Source: Rhodocyclaceae bacterium (lineage in GTDB: Bacteria; Pseudomonadota; Gammaproteobacteria; Burkholderiales; Rhodocyclaceae). Taken from it: a DNA stretch of 64,000 nucleotides. Below the pieces are notes generated by a model that was not told the DNA's origin, ran no database searches, and was given only the letters and a program-made list of their open reading frames with translations. Numbering within the stretch: position 1 is the stretch's first letter; each line of letters starts with the position of its first letter. Positions 18,373 through 26,989 of the stretch are shown here, one piece after another. The position numbers and the translations under genes are program-made. Where the stretch lies: the NCBI GenBank assembly GCA_008080565.1, contig VIKE01000037.1, forward strand, positions 23,732-87,731. The letters run 5' to 3'.

Positions 18373-20148
18373 TTAGAAGATGTAGGACATGGTGGCCGAT
18401 GCGATATCGCGGTCACGCATCAGGTTGAGGTTGCCACCACCAAAGAAGGCGCTGTAGCCAAAGCCAATTTTCCATTGATTGTGATAGTCGAAGGTGACCC
18501 CAACGGCAAGCGCCTTGCGGCCCTCGACGAAAGGAATGGTATTGGGGCTGACACCCTTGACGTCATGGTAAAAGTCGACAATTGGCGTTGCCGTCCACCC
18601 CGAGCCGAAAACGTTGGCGTAAGTCAGACTGACTTCTGCGACGTAGCCCCAGGAAAACTTGTCCGGCATCGAGTAGTCGTTCAGCAGATAGGGAATTTCG
18701 CCATCCAGCTTCAGTCCGGGGAAATAGGCCATGGCGACCTCTGCCAGGAAGGCGCCATCGGCAGCACCGAGCGCCCGTGTCACCTCCTGGGGAAGAAAGG
18801 TAAAGGCCGTTGCATGGGCCTGAACCTTTTTCTCATTGACATAGCCATTGGCCATACCCGGCTGCGAGTAGTTATTGGTAATCGCCGCCAGATTGAATTG
18901 CTGCTGTGATTTTGACCCGACGATCGGCACGGTCGGATCGACGGCGACGCTCTCGCGCGGCCGATACGAGACTTCTCCGCCAAAAGCCCAATCACCGAAC
19001 TTGGTATTGGCTGAAAGCCCGAACAGATCCTTGTCCTGGCCATATTGCTCGACCGCGACAATGCCGTTGAAAGCGTTCGAACCATCCGCCTTGACCCGGA
19101 AACCGACAAACGGCAGCTTGTCGTGATAACGAATATAGTAAGCCGCATATTCGGTATCGCTGCCCGACGGTTTGTAGCGCAGGTTGATGCCGTACTGGCC
19201 ACCGGAATCTGGTTTCTGGCGCTCAACAGGAATGAGTCCTCCCGCGGCCTCAATGAGTGCCAATGTGCGCCCTTGCGTCGGGTCGTAGTCGCCAACTCCG
19301 CCCAGGCTTGACGGAATGAATGCCCCGCGCTTCCCGCCCTTGCCAAGGAAATCTGCCGTTGACCAGTAACTGCCAGCCGGATCCAACTTGAAACTGTTCC
19401 AGGCGAACTGGTAGTAAGCCTCCGTCGAGAAGCCACCGCCCAGACTGGTACTGATCGACGCCATGGGTGCGGGAATCAGGATTTCCTTGACCTGCGTTCC
19501 TGGAACGTGAGCTTTGCGTACATCGAAGGCATGAATGGTATTGATGCCACCGAAGATGAAGATATCCTCGCCCCAATTAATGACCTGATTACCAAGCTTA
19601 AACTTCGCCGAGTTGTCACCAATCTGGAAATTCTTGGATGCCCAAAGATCAAGCAACGTGGCATCGAACTGTAGCGCGTCCTTGGCCGACGAGTCCAAAG
19701 GCGTGCGATCCGTATTGACGGCAGCAAAGTCCGATGACCAGGTCACCCGGCCGAGCGCCGCCCAATTGCCGCGCTCACCCAGAGAGAGTTCGTGGGTACC
19801 CTTGAGTACCGCCGAAACGATGTCGCCCTTCTTGTAGTTGAGATTGCCGTCGTCAACATTGGTGTAGTTGAAGTCCGGATTCGAGGCGGCCCCACCCCCG
19901 GGACCATTCACTATCTCCCCGAGTTCGCCGGTCGTCGGCACACTGCCGCCATTGTCATTTCCGATCATGCTCTTGTTTGGCGACTGCATGCGGCGCTGCA
20001 TCCCGAACGACAGGGTGGAGTCAAAGCTGCCGCTGATGCCGTTATCCAGATCGAACTTGAATGCGTGTGCCGGACTGGCCATGCCCGCACCAATGGCTGC
20101 TATCGCCACGGCCAGGTAAGTCCGGCGGATGATCGTTGTCGTCTTCAT
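18373..20148 (-). CDS. DUF1302 outer-membrane protein
   Basis: A 591-residue exported protein beginning with signal MKTTTIIRRTYLAVAIAAIGAGMASPAHAFKFDLDNGISGSFDSTLSFG. The rest has repeated amphipathic beta strands ending in ...IASATMSYIF, an aromatic C terminus typical of outer-membrane barrels. It matches the DUF1302 family. It lies in one minus-strand run with DUF1329 and RND genes and may be the outer-membrane channel of the set. The 96-bp gap to the RND gene holds GC-rich inverted repeats followed by T-rich sequence that may attenuate transcription. Confidence 0.85.
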   Translation of the reverse strand: MKTTTIIRRTYLAVAIAAIGAGMASPAHAFKFDLDNGISGSFDSTLSFGMQRRMQSPNKSMIGNDNGGSVPTTGELGEIVNGPGGGAASNPDFNYTNVDDGNLNYKKGDIVSAVLKGTHELSLGERGNWAALGRVTWSSDFAAVNTDRTPLDSSAKDALQFDATLLDLWASKNFQIGDNSAKFKLGNQVINWGEDIFIFGGINTIHAFDVRKAHVPGTQVKEILIPAPMASISTSLGGGFSTEAYYQFAWNSFKLDPAGSYWSTADFLGKGGKRGAFIPSSLGGVGDYDPTQGRTLALIEAAGGLIPVERQKPDSGGQYGINLRYKPSGSDTEYAAYYIRYHDKLPFVGFRVKADGSNAFNGIVAVEQYGQDKDLFGLSANTKFGDWAFGGEVSYRPRESVAVDPTVPIVGSKSQQQFNLAAITNNYSQPGMANGYVNEKKVQAHATAFTFLPQEVTRALGAADGAFLAEVAMAYFPGLKLDGEIPYLLNDYSMPDKFSWGYVAEVSLTYANVFGSGWTATPIVDFYHDVKGVSPNTIPFVEGRKALAVGVTFDYHNQWKIGFGYSAFFGGGNLNLMRDRDIASATMSYIF

Positions 20149-20180
20149 TGTTTTCCCCTCAATTCAGATAATTGAAACGA

Positions 20181-21551
20181 TCAGCGATCACCGGCCCGAC
20201 GCAACTCGTCGGACTCGAAGCGCTTGGGATCGATGCGGCCTTCCGAACCGGCCAGCCAGTCGGTGTGCTTGGCTTCCTGGGTAGAGTTCTCGGCCATGTA
20301 GCGATTGGCATTCAGGTCCCAGGACATGAATTCCTGGCTGACGCAGGCACCGAGTTCAACTGCCGGGTAGATCGAGGCTTCCATGATCCGCCACAGCTTG
20401 CCCTGGGCGTCGTACTGATCGGCCGCCATGATCATCCAGGTGTCTTCATCGATGTAGAAGGTGCGCTTGGCGAACATGTGACGCATGCCCTGCTTGACGG
20501 AGGCCTCAACCTTCCAGACGCGGTGCAGTTCATAGCGCATCAGGTCGCGTTTCGGGAAAAGTCCTTCGTATACTTCCTTGACCGGGCGCTTGGCGACGAA
20601 CTTGTAGCTGTTGTACGGAATGTACAGCTCCTGTTTGCCCACCAGCTTCCAGTCATAGCGATCAAGGGCACCAGCGAACATCGGGTACTGGTCGGCCGTC
20701 TCCAGGTTTTCGTAGCCCGGGATCGGATTGTCGTACTCGAAGGCAGGCAGGCGGCGCACGCGACGCTGGCCGGGGAAGTACATCCAGGCATCGTTGGACT
20801 TGCCAAGGAAGTAATGGGCCAGGATGATTTCCCCCGTCCGTGCGGCCGGTGCGGTGGCCAGATTCAGCAGCTTCAGCTGAACGCCACCGACGTCTTCCGG
20901 CGACTTGGCCTTGGCTGAGGCAAACGGTGTCATCACCCACTGATCCTGAGCCAGACCATAGAAGCTGCCATCCGGATTCATGAAATTGGTCTGGTAAAAC
21001 TCGATGCGACCTTCACCCTGCCAACGCAGACGATGGTTCCACACCGCTTCGGCACCGTTTTTGGGGATGGCGAACGGGAAGCCGCCACCCACTGCCTGGG
21101 CCAGATTGTCTTTGCCATCGGCAGAAAGCTTGGCCAGAGTGGCATTGGTTTTCGTCTGGCCATAAACGGAATCCGGGTAGCCACAACTGCGGCGAGTCGG
21201 ATAGACATCCATGCGGTAGCCCTTGCGGGTCTTGATCAACTCGATCTGACCGGCAGTTAGCTTGTCCTTGTACTTGTCGACATTGCTGGCATCAATAGAG
21301 AACAAGGGTTTGTCTGCTGCAAAGGGATCAACGCGTGCATCGCCCAGCTTGTGCTTGCCCTTGGGTACGCCGCCTTCCCATTTGGGAATGCTGCCATCCT
21401 TGTTGCCGGCTTTTTCCGCCCCCACCGGCGTCAAATCCTTGCCCAGCTGGGCAGCCTCCTGGTCGCTGACTGCCGCGCCGGCAACTCCGGAAATTCCAGC
21501 CAATCCGAGCACAAAGGCAGCGATTGGCAACACTCTGTTGGTTTTACCCAT
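20181..21551 (-). CDS. DUF1329 periplasmic protein
   Basis: A 456-residue protein from MGKTNRVLPIAAFVLGLAGISGVAGA (signal peptide), preceded by AAGGGG as ribosome-binding site. It matches DUF1329 (outer-membrane lipoprotein-sorting-like): DLTPVGAEKAGNKDGSIPKWEGG at the N terminus, YFLGKSNDAWMYFPGQRRVRRLPAFEYDNPIPG in the middle and FYIDEDTWMIMAADQYDAQGKLWR. The fold is thought to be LolA-like, able to carry hydrophobic ligands across the periplasm. It lies 32 bp upstream of the DUF1302 gene. Part of the putative envelope-transport set. Confidence 0.87.
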   Translation of the reverse strand: MGKTNRVLPIAAFVLGLAGISGVAGAAVSDQEAAQLGKDLTPVGAEKAGNKDGSIPKWEGGVPKGKHKLGDARVDPFAADKPLFSIDASNVDKYKDKLTAGQIELIKTRKGYRMDVYPTRRSCGYPDSVYGQTKTNATLAKLSADGKDNLAQAVGGGFPFAIPKNGAEAVWNHRLRWQGEGRIEFYQTNFMNPDGSFYGLAQDQWVMTPFASAKAKSPEDVGGVQLKLLNLATAPAARTGEIILAHYFLGKSNDAWMYFPGQRRVRRLPAFEYDNPIPGYENLETADQYPMFAGALDRYDWKLVGKQELYIPYNSYKFVAKRPVKEVYEGLFPKRDLMRYELHRVWKVEASVKQGMRHMFAKRTFYIDEDTWMIMAADQYDAQGKLWRIMEASIYPAVELGACVSQEFMSWDLNANRYMAENSTQEAKHTDWLAGSEGRIDPKRFESDELRRAGDR

Positions 21552-21604
21552 TTTTGATCCCCTTCTGACTGATTTATTTTCCAAACTAAAGATCGCCGAC
21601 CGAT

Positions 21605-22039
21605 TCACTCGATGACAATGCCTTGCTCCTTCAACCGCTGCACAATCTCACTGCGTCGCCCCGGCGCATCGGCCAGCGGATGCCCGCGTAACCAGGCGAC
21701 TTCTTCAGTCTTGTAGGGCACCGTGTTGGCGGGAACCTCCTGCGGACTGAATGTCTTCAAAAGCCAGTTCGCCAGTTCCGCCGTTTCCCTATCCGAAAGG
21801 GGCGACTGCGAAGTTCCCGGCACCTGAATCAGAAACTCCCGCCCCTCCTTGGCTTTGAGGAAATGCCCCAAGGTACCGCGCATGCTGGGCACCCCGGAGC
21901 TCGGGCTGCCCGAACCGTCCTGTCCATGGCAGCCGGAGCAATGCAACATATAGTTCATGCGCGGCGAGCCGGCATCCGGGCCTGCCCAGGTCTGGCTGGC
22001 CAGTAGTGCAAGTACTGCAACCGAGAATATTTTTTTCAT
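21605..22039 (-). CDS. Small periplasmic c-type cytochrome
   Basis: A 144-residue protein starting MKKIFSVAVLALLASQTWAGPDAG (signal peptide) with one haem-attachment site, CSGCH, and a likely Met ligand in the following region. It is separated by 4 bp from the preceding cytochrome gene and follows aauA, so it probably participates in electron transfer from the quinone cofactor or in cofactor maturation. An additional 29 in-frame upstream codons overlap the previous gene and lack a signal peptide, so the ATG at 22039 is preferred. Confidence 0.82.
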   Translation of the reverse strand: MKKIFSVAVLALLASQTWAGPDAGSPRMNYMLHCSGCHGQDGSGSPSSGVPSMRGTLGHFLKAKEGREFLIQVPGTSQSPLSDRETAELANWLLKTFSPQEVPANTVPYKTEEVAWLRGHPLADAPGRRSEIVQRLKEQGIVIE

Positions 22040-22043
22040 ATCC

Positions 22044-22517
22044 CTACCCTCCTGACGCAGCCGCCAGGCGGCCACGCTGCTTGTGGGTTTCGTTAGGCGT
22101 ACCGCCCGTCTGACGCACACTGGCAACGAACTCGGGCGTCAGCCACGAGATGTCGGCGATGCCATTGAAGTCGCGCAGAACGTGTCCGACAACACTGGCG
22201 ATATCGGCATCGGAGAGCACGGAAAACGATGGCATGTTGTTCCCGATGTAACGCACACCATCGACCGTGATGGTGCCCACCATGCCGGTGAGGGGCACCC
22301 GCGCCAAATAGTTGCGCCCTTCCGGAGTGGCAGCGTGCCGCCCGACATTGCCGGCCAGCGGAGGCGCCACACCCGGCGCCCCCAGCCCTTCGGGCTGATG
22401 ACAGGCGACGCAATGTGCAGCGTATACGCCTGCCCCCGGCTTGCCCGGAGAACCCTGGGCAAGCAGCACTCCGGCGGGGAGCATGAGCAGGCAGGCGGCA
22501 AACAACTGGCGCATCGG
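22044..22517 (-). CDS. c-type cytochrome following aauA
   Basis: A 157-residue exported protein (MRQLFAACLLMLPAGVLLAQ) with one CVACH haem site and the downstream NNMPSFS motif that could supply the Met axial ligand. It follows aauA by 2 bp and precedes a second cytochrome by 4 bp. In tryptophan-tryptophylquinone dehydrogenase systems electrons go from the quinone to a cupredoxin or cytochrome c; this cytochrome is a natural candidate. Neither small cytochrome is a MauG-like dihaem enzyme. Confidence 0.82.
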   Translation of the reverse strand, partial: PMRQLFAACLLMLPAGVLLAQGSPGKPGAGVYAAHCVACHQPEGLGAPGVAPPLAGNVGRHAATPEGRNYLARVPLTGMVGTITVDGVRYIGNNMPSFSVLSDADIASVVGHVLRDFNGIADISWLTPEFVASVRQTGGTPNETHKQRGRLAAASGG

Positions 22518-22519
22518 TC

Positions 22520-23053
22520 TTACCCTCGCTGCTCGCCGACACCGACGATGGCGGCCACCGTGCAGTTGTAGGTGTTGCTGGTATTGGCCATGCACCAATT
22601 GATGTCGTTGTGCACCCCGAGGCGATAGCCCGGACGCTCGCGTTCATTGCGATTACAGGCACACCGACCGCACTGGGTAACGCCGCAGCAGTCGTTGTAG
22701 CTGATCAGGTAATCCTTGCCGTCGTTCGGATTGCGACAGGTACCGACCCAGGTCACCTTGGAAATTTCGGTGCCGGGCGGACAGGTCGAGACGGTTCCGC
22801 CGCAACAACTGCAGATGAAACCGTCGAGGGCACAGTGACGCCAGTAATCGCAACTGGTTTCGTCGTCATGCGGCGCTACCTTCTTTCCTTCGGCGGCGTG
22901 GGCATTCGGATTCATGCGGTCGAAGGGCAGCACCGGCAGGATGAAGGCCGTGCCGACGAAGAGCTTGCCGACCTTGACCAGGGCGCTGCGGCGCGATGCC
23001 GACTGGGCGACCTGACGGGTCTTCTTCTCGAAGAAACTATCTAACCATTTCAC
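22520..23053 (-). CDS. aauA: Aromatic amine dehydrogenase light (beta) chain
   Basis: A 177-residue precursor of the catalytic subunit that carries tryptophan tryptophylquinone. A Tat-type signal (SRRSALVKVGKLFVG) precedes the mature CDYWRHCALDGFICSCCGG core with fourteen cysteines. Trp102 (TWVGTC) and Trp153 (NWCMAN) are at the positions that become the cofactor, and Asp121 (YNDCC) matches the catalytic aspartate. HNDINWCMAN and CGRCACN fit the aromatic amine dehydrogenase branch better than methylamine dehydrogenase. AAGGAG precedes the ATG. Deaminates a primary amine to an aldehyde in the periplasm. Confidence 0.93.
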   Translation of the reverse strand: MKWLDSFFEKKTRQVAQSASRRSALVKVGKLFVGTAFILPVLPFDRMNPNAHAAEGKKVAPHDDETSCDYWRHCALDGFICSCCGGTVSTCPPGTEISKVTWVGTCRNPNDGKDYLISYNDCCGVTQCGRCACNRNERERPGYRLGVHNDINWCMANTSNTYNCTVAAIVGVGEQRG

Positions 23054-23080
23054 TTTTGAGCTCCTTGCAGAAGGTTCTGA

Positions 23081-23671
23081 TCAGGCACGCTGATCGATGA
23101 ATTCCTGGATCGATGCGACGCCAGCTTCCTTGGCGGCGAACAGGCTCTCCAGTCGCTCCCGGGAATTGACCAGGCCCTTGCCGCGAATGCGGCCGTCTTC
23201 GCCAATCAAGACGGCGTAGGGCAGCTTGGAAATCCGGTAGGTCATGCCCAGATCGTGGGACAGGGCGTACTGGAATCCCTTCAGATCGGCTTTCTTGTAG
23301 AACTCGGCGTGTTCCGGCAAATCGCCATCGCTAGCCAGTGCCACATCGAGCCAGCCTTTCTCGACACCCTGGATAGACTTGAGGATAGGCAACAGTTTCT
23401 TGCACACCGGGCAGGTCGGCGACAACCAGAAGATCAACTGGCTGCGACCGGAATTACCACCCACCTGCATCTTGCCGCCACCAATGGAATCAAGGCTGAA
23501 GGAAGGCGCAACTTCACCAACCTTGGGGCCTTGATCCATCATCAGCGCCCCCATCGGCGCTACGCGTTCGTAAAGGATGCCGATCTGGCGGGCAAGAGCG
23601 AGAACAACGACGACCAGGGCGAGAACGACCCCCCAGAGGAAGATGTTGGAAACGAGCAGTGCGTCATTCAT
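23081..23671 (-). CDS. aauD: Amine dehydrogenase maturation protein, MauD-like thioredoxin
   Basis: A 196-residue MauD/AauD-type protein with an N-terminal membrane anchor (LFLWGVVLALVVVVLALARQI) and a periplasmic thioredoxin-like domain with WLSPTCPVCKKLLPILKS. It is thought to shuffle or form the many disulfides of the light chain. It lies between aauE and aauA, the usual order. Length is normal. Confidence 0.9.
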   Translation of the reverse strand: MNDALLVSNIFLWGVVLALVVVVLALARQIGILYERVAPMGALMMDQGPKVGEVAPSFSLDSIGGGKMQVGGNSGRSQLIFWLSPTCPVCKKLLPILKSIQGVEKGWLDVALASDGDLPEHAEFYKKADLKGFQYALSHDLGMTYRISKLPYAVLIGEDGRIRGKGLVNSRERLESLFAAKEAGVASIQEFIDQRA

Positions 23672-23681
23672 GTTTTTTCCT

Positions 23682-24236
23682 TTACTTGCGAACAGCCAGC
23701 GCCAGGGGAGCGTTGGTCATCAATTGATTGGCGGAGACATAGAGGCCGACCAGGGCGAGAACGGCGCCACCGACCGTAAAGTAGTCAGCCCAGACCAGGT
23801 CGCGCCCGACACTTTCCTGCATCGCCACACCGACCAGCACCATGAGCAGGGCGTTGCGCCCAACCAGGGCCCAGGACAGCGGCTGGCTGGAAACACCACC
23901 GCAGCCGCAGTCGATGCTGGCATTTCCACGGAGAAGATTGATGGCGACGGCGGAAGTCACCACAGCGAGTAGCACGAGCGCCAAGCAGCCACCCAGAAGA
24001 CAAGTTTCCGGGAAGAGCAGCAACAGTCCGGCCGCAAGCTCAAGCAAGGGCAAGCCGCGTGCGGTGATTGGCACCAGAGCATCCGGCAGGAGCCGGTAGT
24101 TCTCCACTGCAGCAGCGAAGACCACCGGATCGCGCAACTTCTGCAAGGCCCCGAAGAGCAGGACGATGGAGAGCGTTGCCCCAATGGCGCGAGTAACGAC
24201 GGGATCGAGTAAGAAAGCGAGGAGTATCTCCATCAC
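23682..24236 (-). CDS. aauE: Amine dehydrogenase maturation protein, MauE-like membrane protein
   Basis: A 184-residue integral membrane protein of the MauE (DoxX-related) family with about five helices and the motif IDCGCGGVSSQPLSW near residue 103. It works with MauD in light-chain folding. Its start overlaps the aauB stop by 4 bp (ATGA arrangement), so it is translationally coupled to the heavy-chain gene. Confidence 0.9.
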   Translation of the reverse strand: MMEILLAFLLDPVVTRAIGATLSIVLLFGALQKLRDPVVFAAAVENYRLLPDALVPITARGLPLLELAAGLLLLFPETCLLGGCLALVLLAVVTSAVAINLLRGNASIDCGCGGVSSQPLSWALVGRNALLMVLVGVAMQESVGRDLVWADYFTVGGAVLALVGLYVSANQLMTNAPLALAVRK

Positions 24237-25381
24237 TGCACTTCCATTTGGGTCGGGGTATCGCCAAAACCGCTGCCGGCGCTTACCTTCTTCAAGCGGC
24301 GGCCGCCATCGAAAGCAGTAATGCTGGCGCCCTCGGTATTGAAGGCGAAAAGACGGGGTGCCTCACCCTGGCTTACTGCAAGGCCGGTCGCGTGCGGTGT
24401 CTTGACACGAGCAACACGAGCCTTGGCCTTCAGGTCATACACCCAGATTTCCTGTGCAGGATTCTTGTGGCTACCCTCGAAGCCCTTGGCATGCAGGCCG
24501 ACATAGAGGGTACCGCTATCCTTGTGCAAGGTAGCCGGCTGATAACCACCGGGCCGCCAGTTCTGCTTTGCTTCCGAGGGGAGCGCGAGCGGCCAGGGTT
24601 TTTCGGGTACGGCCACTTCGCCGGCGACGTTGATACTCACTACATTGCCCTTGTAGGTCACGAAGTGGTAGATGTCGCCATCTTGCGCGGCAGGCGCGAA
24701 CAAGGGATCTTCATCCGGATCGAAGAACTTGGCAGTTTTCTTCTTGCCAACCAGATTGCCTTGCTCGTCCAGCGTCAGGGTGAGCATGGTGCCGTCACCG
24801 CACAGCGTGGAAACCCGGCTCGTTGTCTGGGCCGGATAAACAATAAAGCAGCCTGGCGTCGGGATTTCCGAGACCATCTTGCCACTCTGGCGATCAACGA
24901 TGCTCACTGAAGTGGCCGGCGTCGCATTCTGCACAATGATGAAGCGGCCATCACCGCTGGTGCGCATCGTTCCAAGATAAGGTAGCGCCTGGGCATGGCG
25001 TGCCGGATAGGGCAACTCCGCCTTGAGGGCCAAAGTCTTGGCGTCATAAACCAGGATTTCCTCACTGCGCGCACCTCGATTGAGCTTGGTGTAATAGGTC
25101 GTCACCACATAAAGCTCAGAGCGATCAGGCGACAACGTCGTCTGGGCGAAAGCGCCGGTCGACACCATGCCCTCGACCCTGAAGTTACGGCCGTCGATCA
25201 CCGTCAGCTTGCCGTCGGAAATATGCGGCAGCGCTACATCACTGAAGTACAGCCGATAGGGATGTGCGGCGGGCAGGCTGGACACGCTGATGGTGTCCAC
25301 CGGCAGCTCAGCAAAGCTCGGCAAGACCGTGCCACCGAGCCCGGCCAGTAACGAAAACAAAATGACTCTCTTGGGTATCAC
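24233..25381 (-). CDS. aauB: Aromatic amine dehydrogenase heavy (alpha) chain
   Basis: A 382-residue exported protein (signal ending about PSFA) with a seven-bladed-propeller pattern and family sequences: YRLYFSDVALPHISDGKLTVIDG, FRVEGMVSTGAFAQTTLSPDRSELYVVTTYYTKLNRGARSE, GFEGSHKNPAQEIWVYDL. It is the structural subunit holding the quinone-bearing light chain in the periplasm. It starts at GTG 25381, 6 bp after a near-perfect AAGGAGGT. First gene of the aauBEDA-cytochrome run; an operator-bearing region and a divergent AraC regulator lie upstream. Confidence 0.92.
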   Translation of the reverse strand: MIPKRVILFSLLAGLGGTVLPSFAELPVDTISVSSLPAAHPYRLYFSDVALPHISDGKLTVIDGRNFRVEGMVSTGAFAQTTLSPDRSELYVVTTYYTKLNRGARSEEILVYDAKTLALKAELPYPARHAQALPYLGTMRTSGDGRFIIVQNATPATSVSIVDRQSGKMVSEIPTPGCFIVYPAQTTSRVSTLCGDGTMLTLTLDEQGNLVGKKKTAKFFDPDEDPLFAPAAQDGDIYHFVTYKGNVVSINVAGEVAVPEKPWPLALPSEAKQNWRPGGYQPATLHKDSGTLYVGLHAKGFEGSHKNPAQEIWVYDLKAKARVARVKTPHATGLAVSQGEAPRLFAFNTEGASITAFDGGRRLKKVSAGSGFGDTPTQMEVQ

Positions 25382-25471
25382 CAGCGACCTCCTTTTTCTA
25401 CTGTCTCGATCAAAACCAGGAAAGTCCCCCGGCTGACAGATCCATTGTTGTCGTAGTCGATGGAAAGCCGT

Positions 25472-25486
25472 TATCCGATTTCGGAA
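25472..25486. promoter_or_regulatory. Operator-like palindrome 1
   Basis: TATCCGATTTCGGAA; the TCCGA and TCGGA arms form an inverted repeat around TT. An identical 15-mer starts 42 bp further on. Confidence 0.55.
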
Positions 25487-25513
25487 CCAAACGGTCCCTT
25501 ATCCGATGATCAA

Positions 25514-25528
25514 TATCCGATTTCGGAA
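25514..25528. promoter_or_regulatory. Operator-like palindrome 2
   Basis: The second identical TATCCGATTTCGGAA. A related half-site TTATCCGAT lies between at 25499-25507. The 42-bp spacing is close to four helical turns, compatible with a dimeric AraC-type activator binding one face of the DNA. Confidence 0.55.
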
Positions 25529-25916
25529 AAATCAGACATTTATGTGCTCAATCGTTGCCCCTACTCAAGGACAGAGCCGACAAGAGTGATTTAGCAGGCA
25601 CAGTTTGTGCACCGCAATATCATCATTTGAAAAAGGTTCTCCTGCCAGAGGGATAAAGCGCTTTGCTGAGCTTCTGCTGATGGCAATATCTTTATGATTT
25701 TTAGAGATAAAAACTGCCGTGTATTCTTCTTCTCATTCCCGACAACACGCTGGCTGCAGACGACAAATGCGTGTGGATTCGCACAATGCACCACCAATGA
25801 ACAGAAACTGCCTGACACTCCCTTTGCTGGTGCAGCGTGCACGAATTACCAAAATCCAGGGGCCGGTCCAAATTGACAAGCAGCAACAACCATTACGCCC
25901 AGAGAAATTAATTTTA

Positions 25917-25938
25917 CCTAGCGGAATTTTCTGCTAGG
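25917..25938. promoter_or_regulatory. Inverted repeat upstream of AraC gene
   Basis: CCTAGC and GCTAGG arms with a 10-nt A/T-rich spacer, 70 bp upstream of the regulator start. It could be an operator or a leader hairpin. Confidence 0.35.
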
Positions 25939-26008
25939 CTTTATTGATACGGATTTGCTCAGGCTTGGAGCCTAGTCAATCCATTTTTGAAAATTTTGCT
26001 CATCGAAT

Positions 26009-26989
26009 ATGCCACAGCGTTTTGCCCGCTCCCCATACTCCTTCCAGCGTCGCAAGACGTCGGATTCGGATGAGCACGCCGAGTCACTAGGCAAGTGGGA
26101 TCAAATTTACAACCAGTTAACGCCCGGCCCTTTTTCGGGAGAGGTAACGGATATCTGGTTCGAGGGAATACAAATTTTCCGCGAAACGACCAATCGTTCT
26201 GTTTCACAAAGTGGAACAACCTGGAAAGGCAGTTTCGTCATCGGAATTCCGGTTGGTCTGAAGACGCCAGGGCTATTCGCCAAGCAACTTTTGACGCAGG
26301 ATTCGGTGCTGGCGTTTCGTGGTGATAACGACTTCACGCTGACCACGCCCGATAACTTCGATGCAGTTGTCGTCGCCGTTCCGGAACAAGCACTCATTGA
26401 CGCGATACAACCCCACTCAAACGAAGAGCTGAAACAACTCTTCCCGTCAGCGCCATCGGTGCTGGTCATTCCCCCCGGCAAGCTGGACGAGTTGAGAAAT
26501 TGCCTGCTCTCCATTTTTGATCCGTCCAATTTCGAACCCGGGTTACTGGCCTATCCCCAGGTTCAAAAAGCCATGCGCTCGGCAATCATCGGACATCTGG
26601 CCGAGGTTCTCGGGACGGCCACCCAGGCTCCGCCCCCATCGCGCTCATTCAAAGGCCGGCTTCAGGTGGTCAGGGACGCCACCGATTACGCGCTGTCCCA
26701 TACGACGGAACCTATTACCGTTGGCGATCTATGCGAAAAGCTCAATATCAGCCGGCGCATGCTCAACTACTGTTTTCTCGAAGTCTTCGGCACCAATCCG
26801 GTCCAGTATTTGCGCACCCTTCGCCTGAACGGCGTCAGGCGTGAATTGCGCGAGTGCTCGGGAAGTACTTCGGCCATTCGGGACATCGCTTCAAATTGGG
26901 GCTTCTGGCACCTTTCGCGCTTTGCCGGAGAGTACCGGGAACTGTTCGGAGAACTGCCCTCCGATACGCTACGCAGTCTGCGCGCTTGA
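26009..26989 (+). CDS. AraC-family transcriptional regulator (EutR-like)
   Basis: A 326-residue regulator. The C-terminal AraC DNA-binding domain is clear (ITVGDLCEKLNISRRMLNYCFLEVFGTNPVQYLRTLRLNGVRRELR, then IRDIASNWGFWHLSRFAGEYRELFGELPSDTLR). The N-terminal part (GPFSGEVTDIWFEGIQIFRETTNRSVSQSG) resembles ligand-binding domains of EutR-like ethanolamine-operon activators. Divergent to aauB, it is the likely amine-responsive activator of that cluster. Its 3' end overlaps the convergent membrane-protein gene by 21 bp. The inducer is inferred. Confidence 0.85.
   Translation: MPQRFARSPYSFQRRKTSDSDEHAESLGKWDQIYNQLTPGPFSGEVTDIWFEGIQIFRETTNRSVSQSGTTWKGSFVIGIPVGLKTPGLFAKQLLTQDSVLAFRGDNDFTLTTPDNFDAVVVAVPEQALIDAIQPHSNEELKQLFPSAPSVLVIPPGKLDELRNCLLSIFDPSNFEPGLLAYPQVQKAMRSAIIGHLAEVLGTATQAPPPSRSFKGRLQVVRDATDYALSHTTEPITVGDLCEKLNISRRMLNYCFLEVFGTNPVQYLRTLRLNGVRRELRECSGSTSAIRDIASNWGFWHLSRFAGEYRELFGELPSDTLRSLRA

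Larger units (their letters stand above)
25382..26008. other. Regulatory region between aauB and the divergent AraC gene
   Basis: 627 bp with no convincing gene. It contains two identical operator-like sites (25472-25486 and 25514-25528) with a third half-site between, a palindrome AAAGCGCTTT at 25655-25664, and an inverted repeat CCTAGC...GCTAGG at 25917-25938, 70 bp before the regulator start. TTGACA occurs at 25873-25878 without a clear -10. The region is noticeably A/T-richer than its surroundings. Confidence 0.7.
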
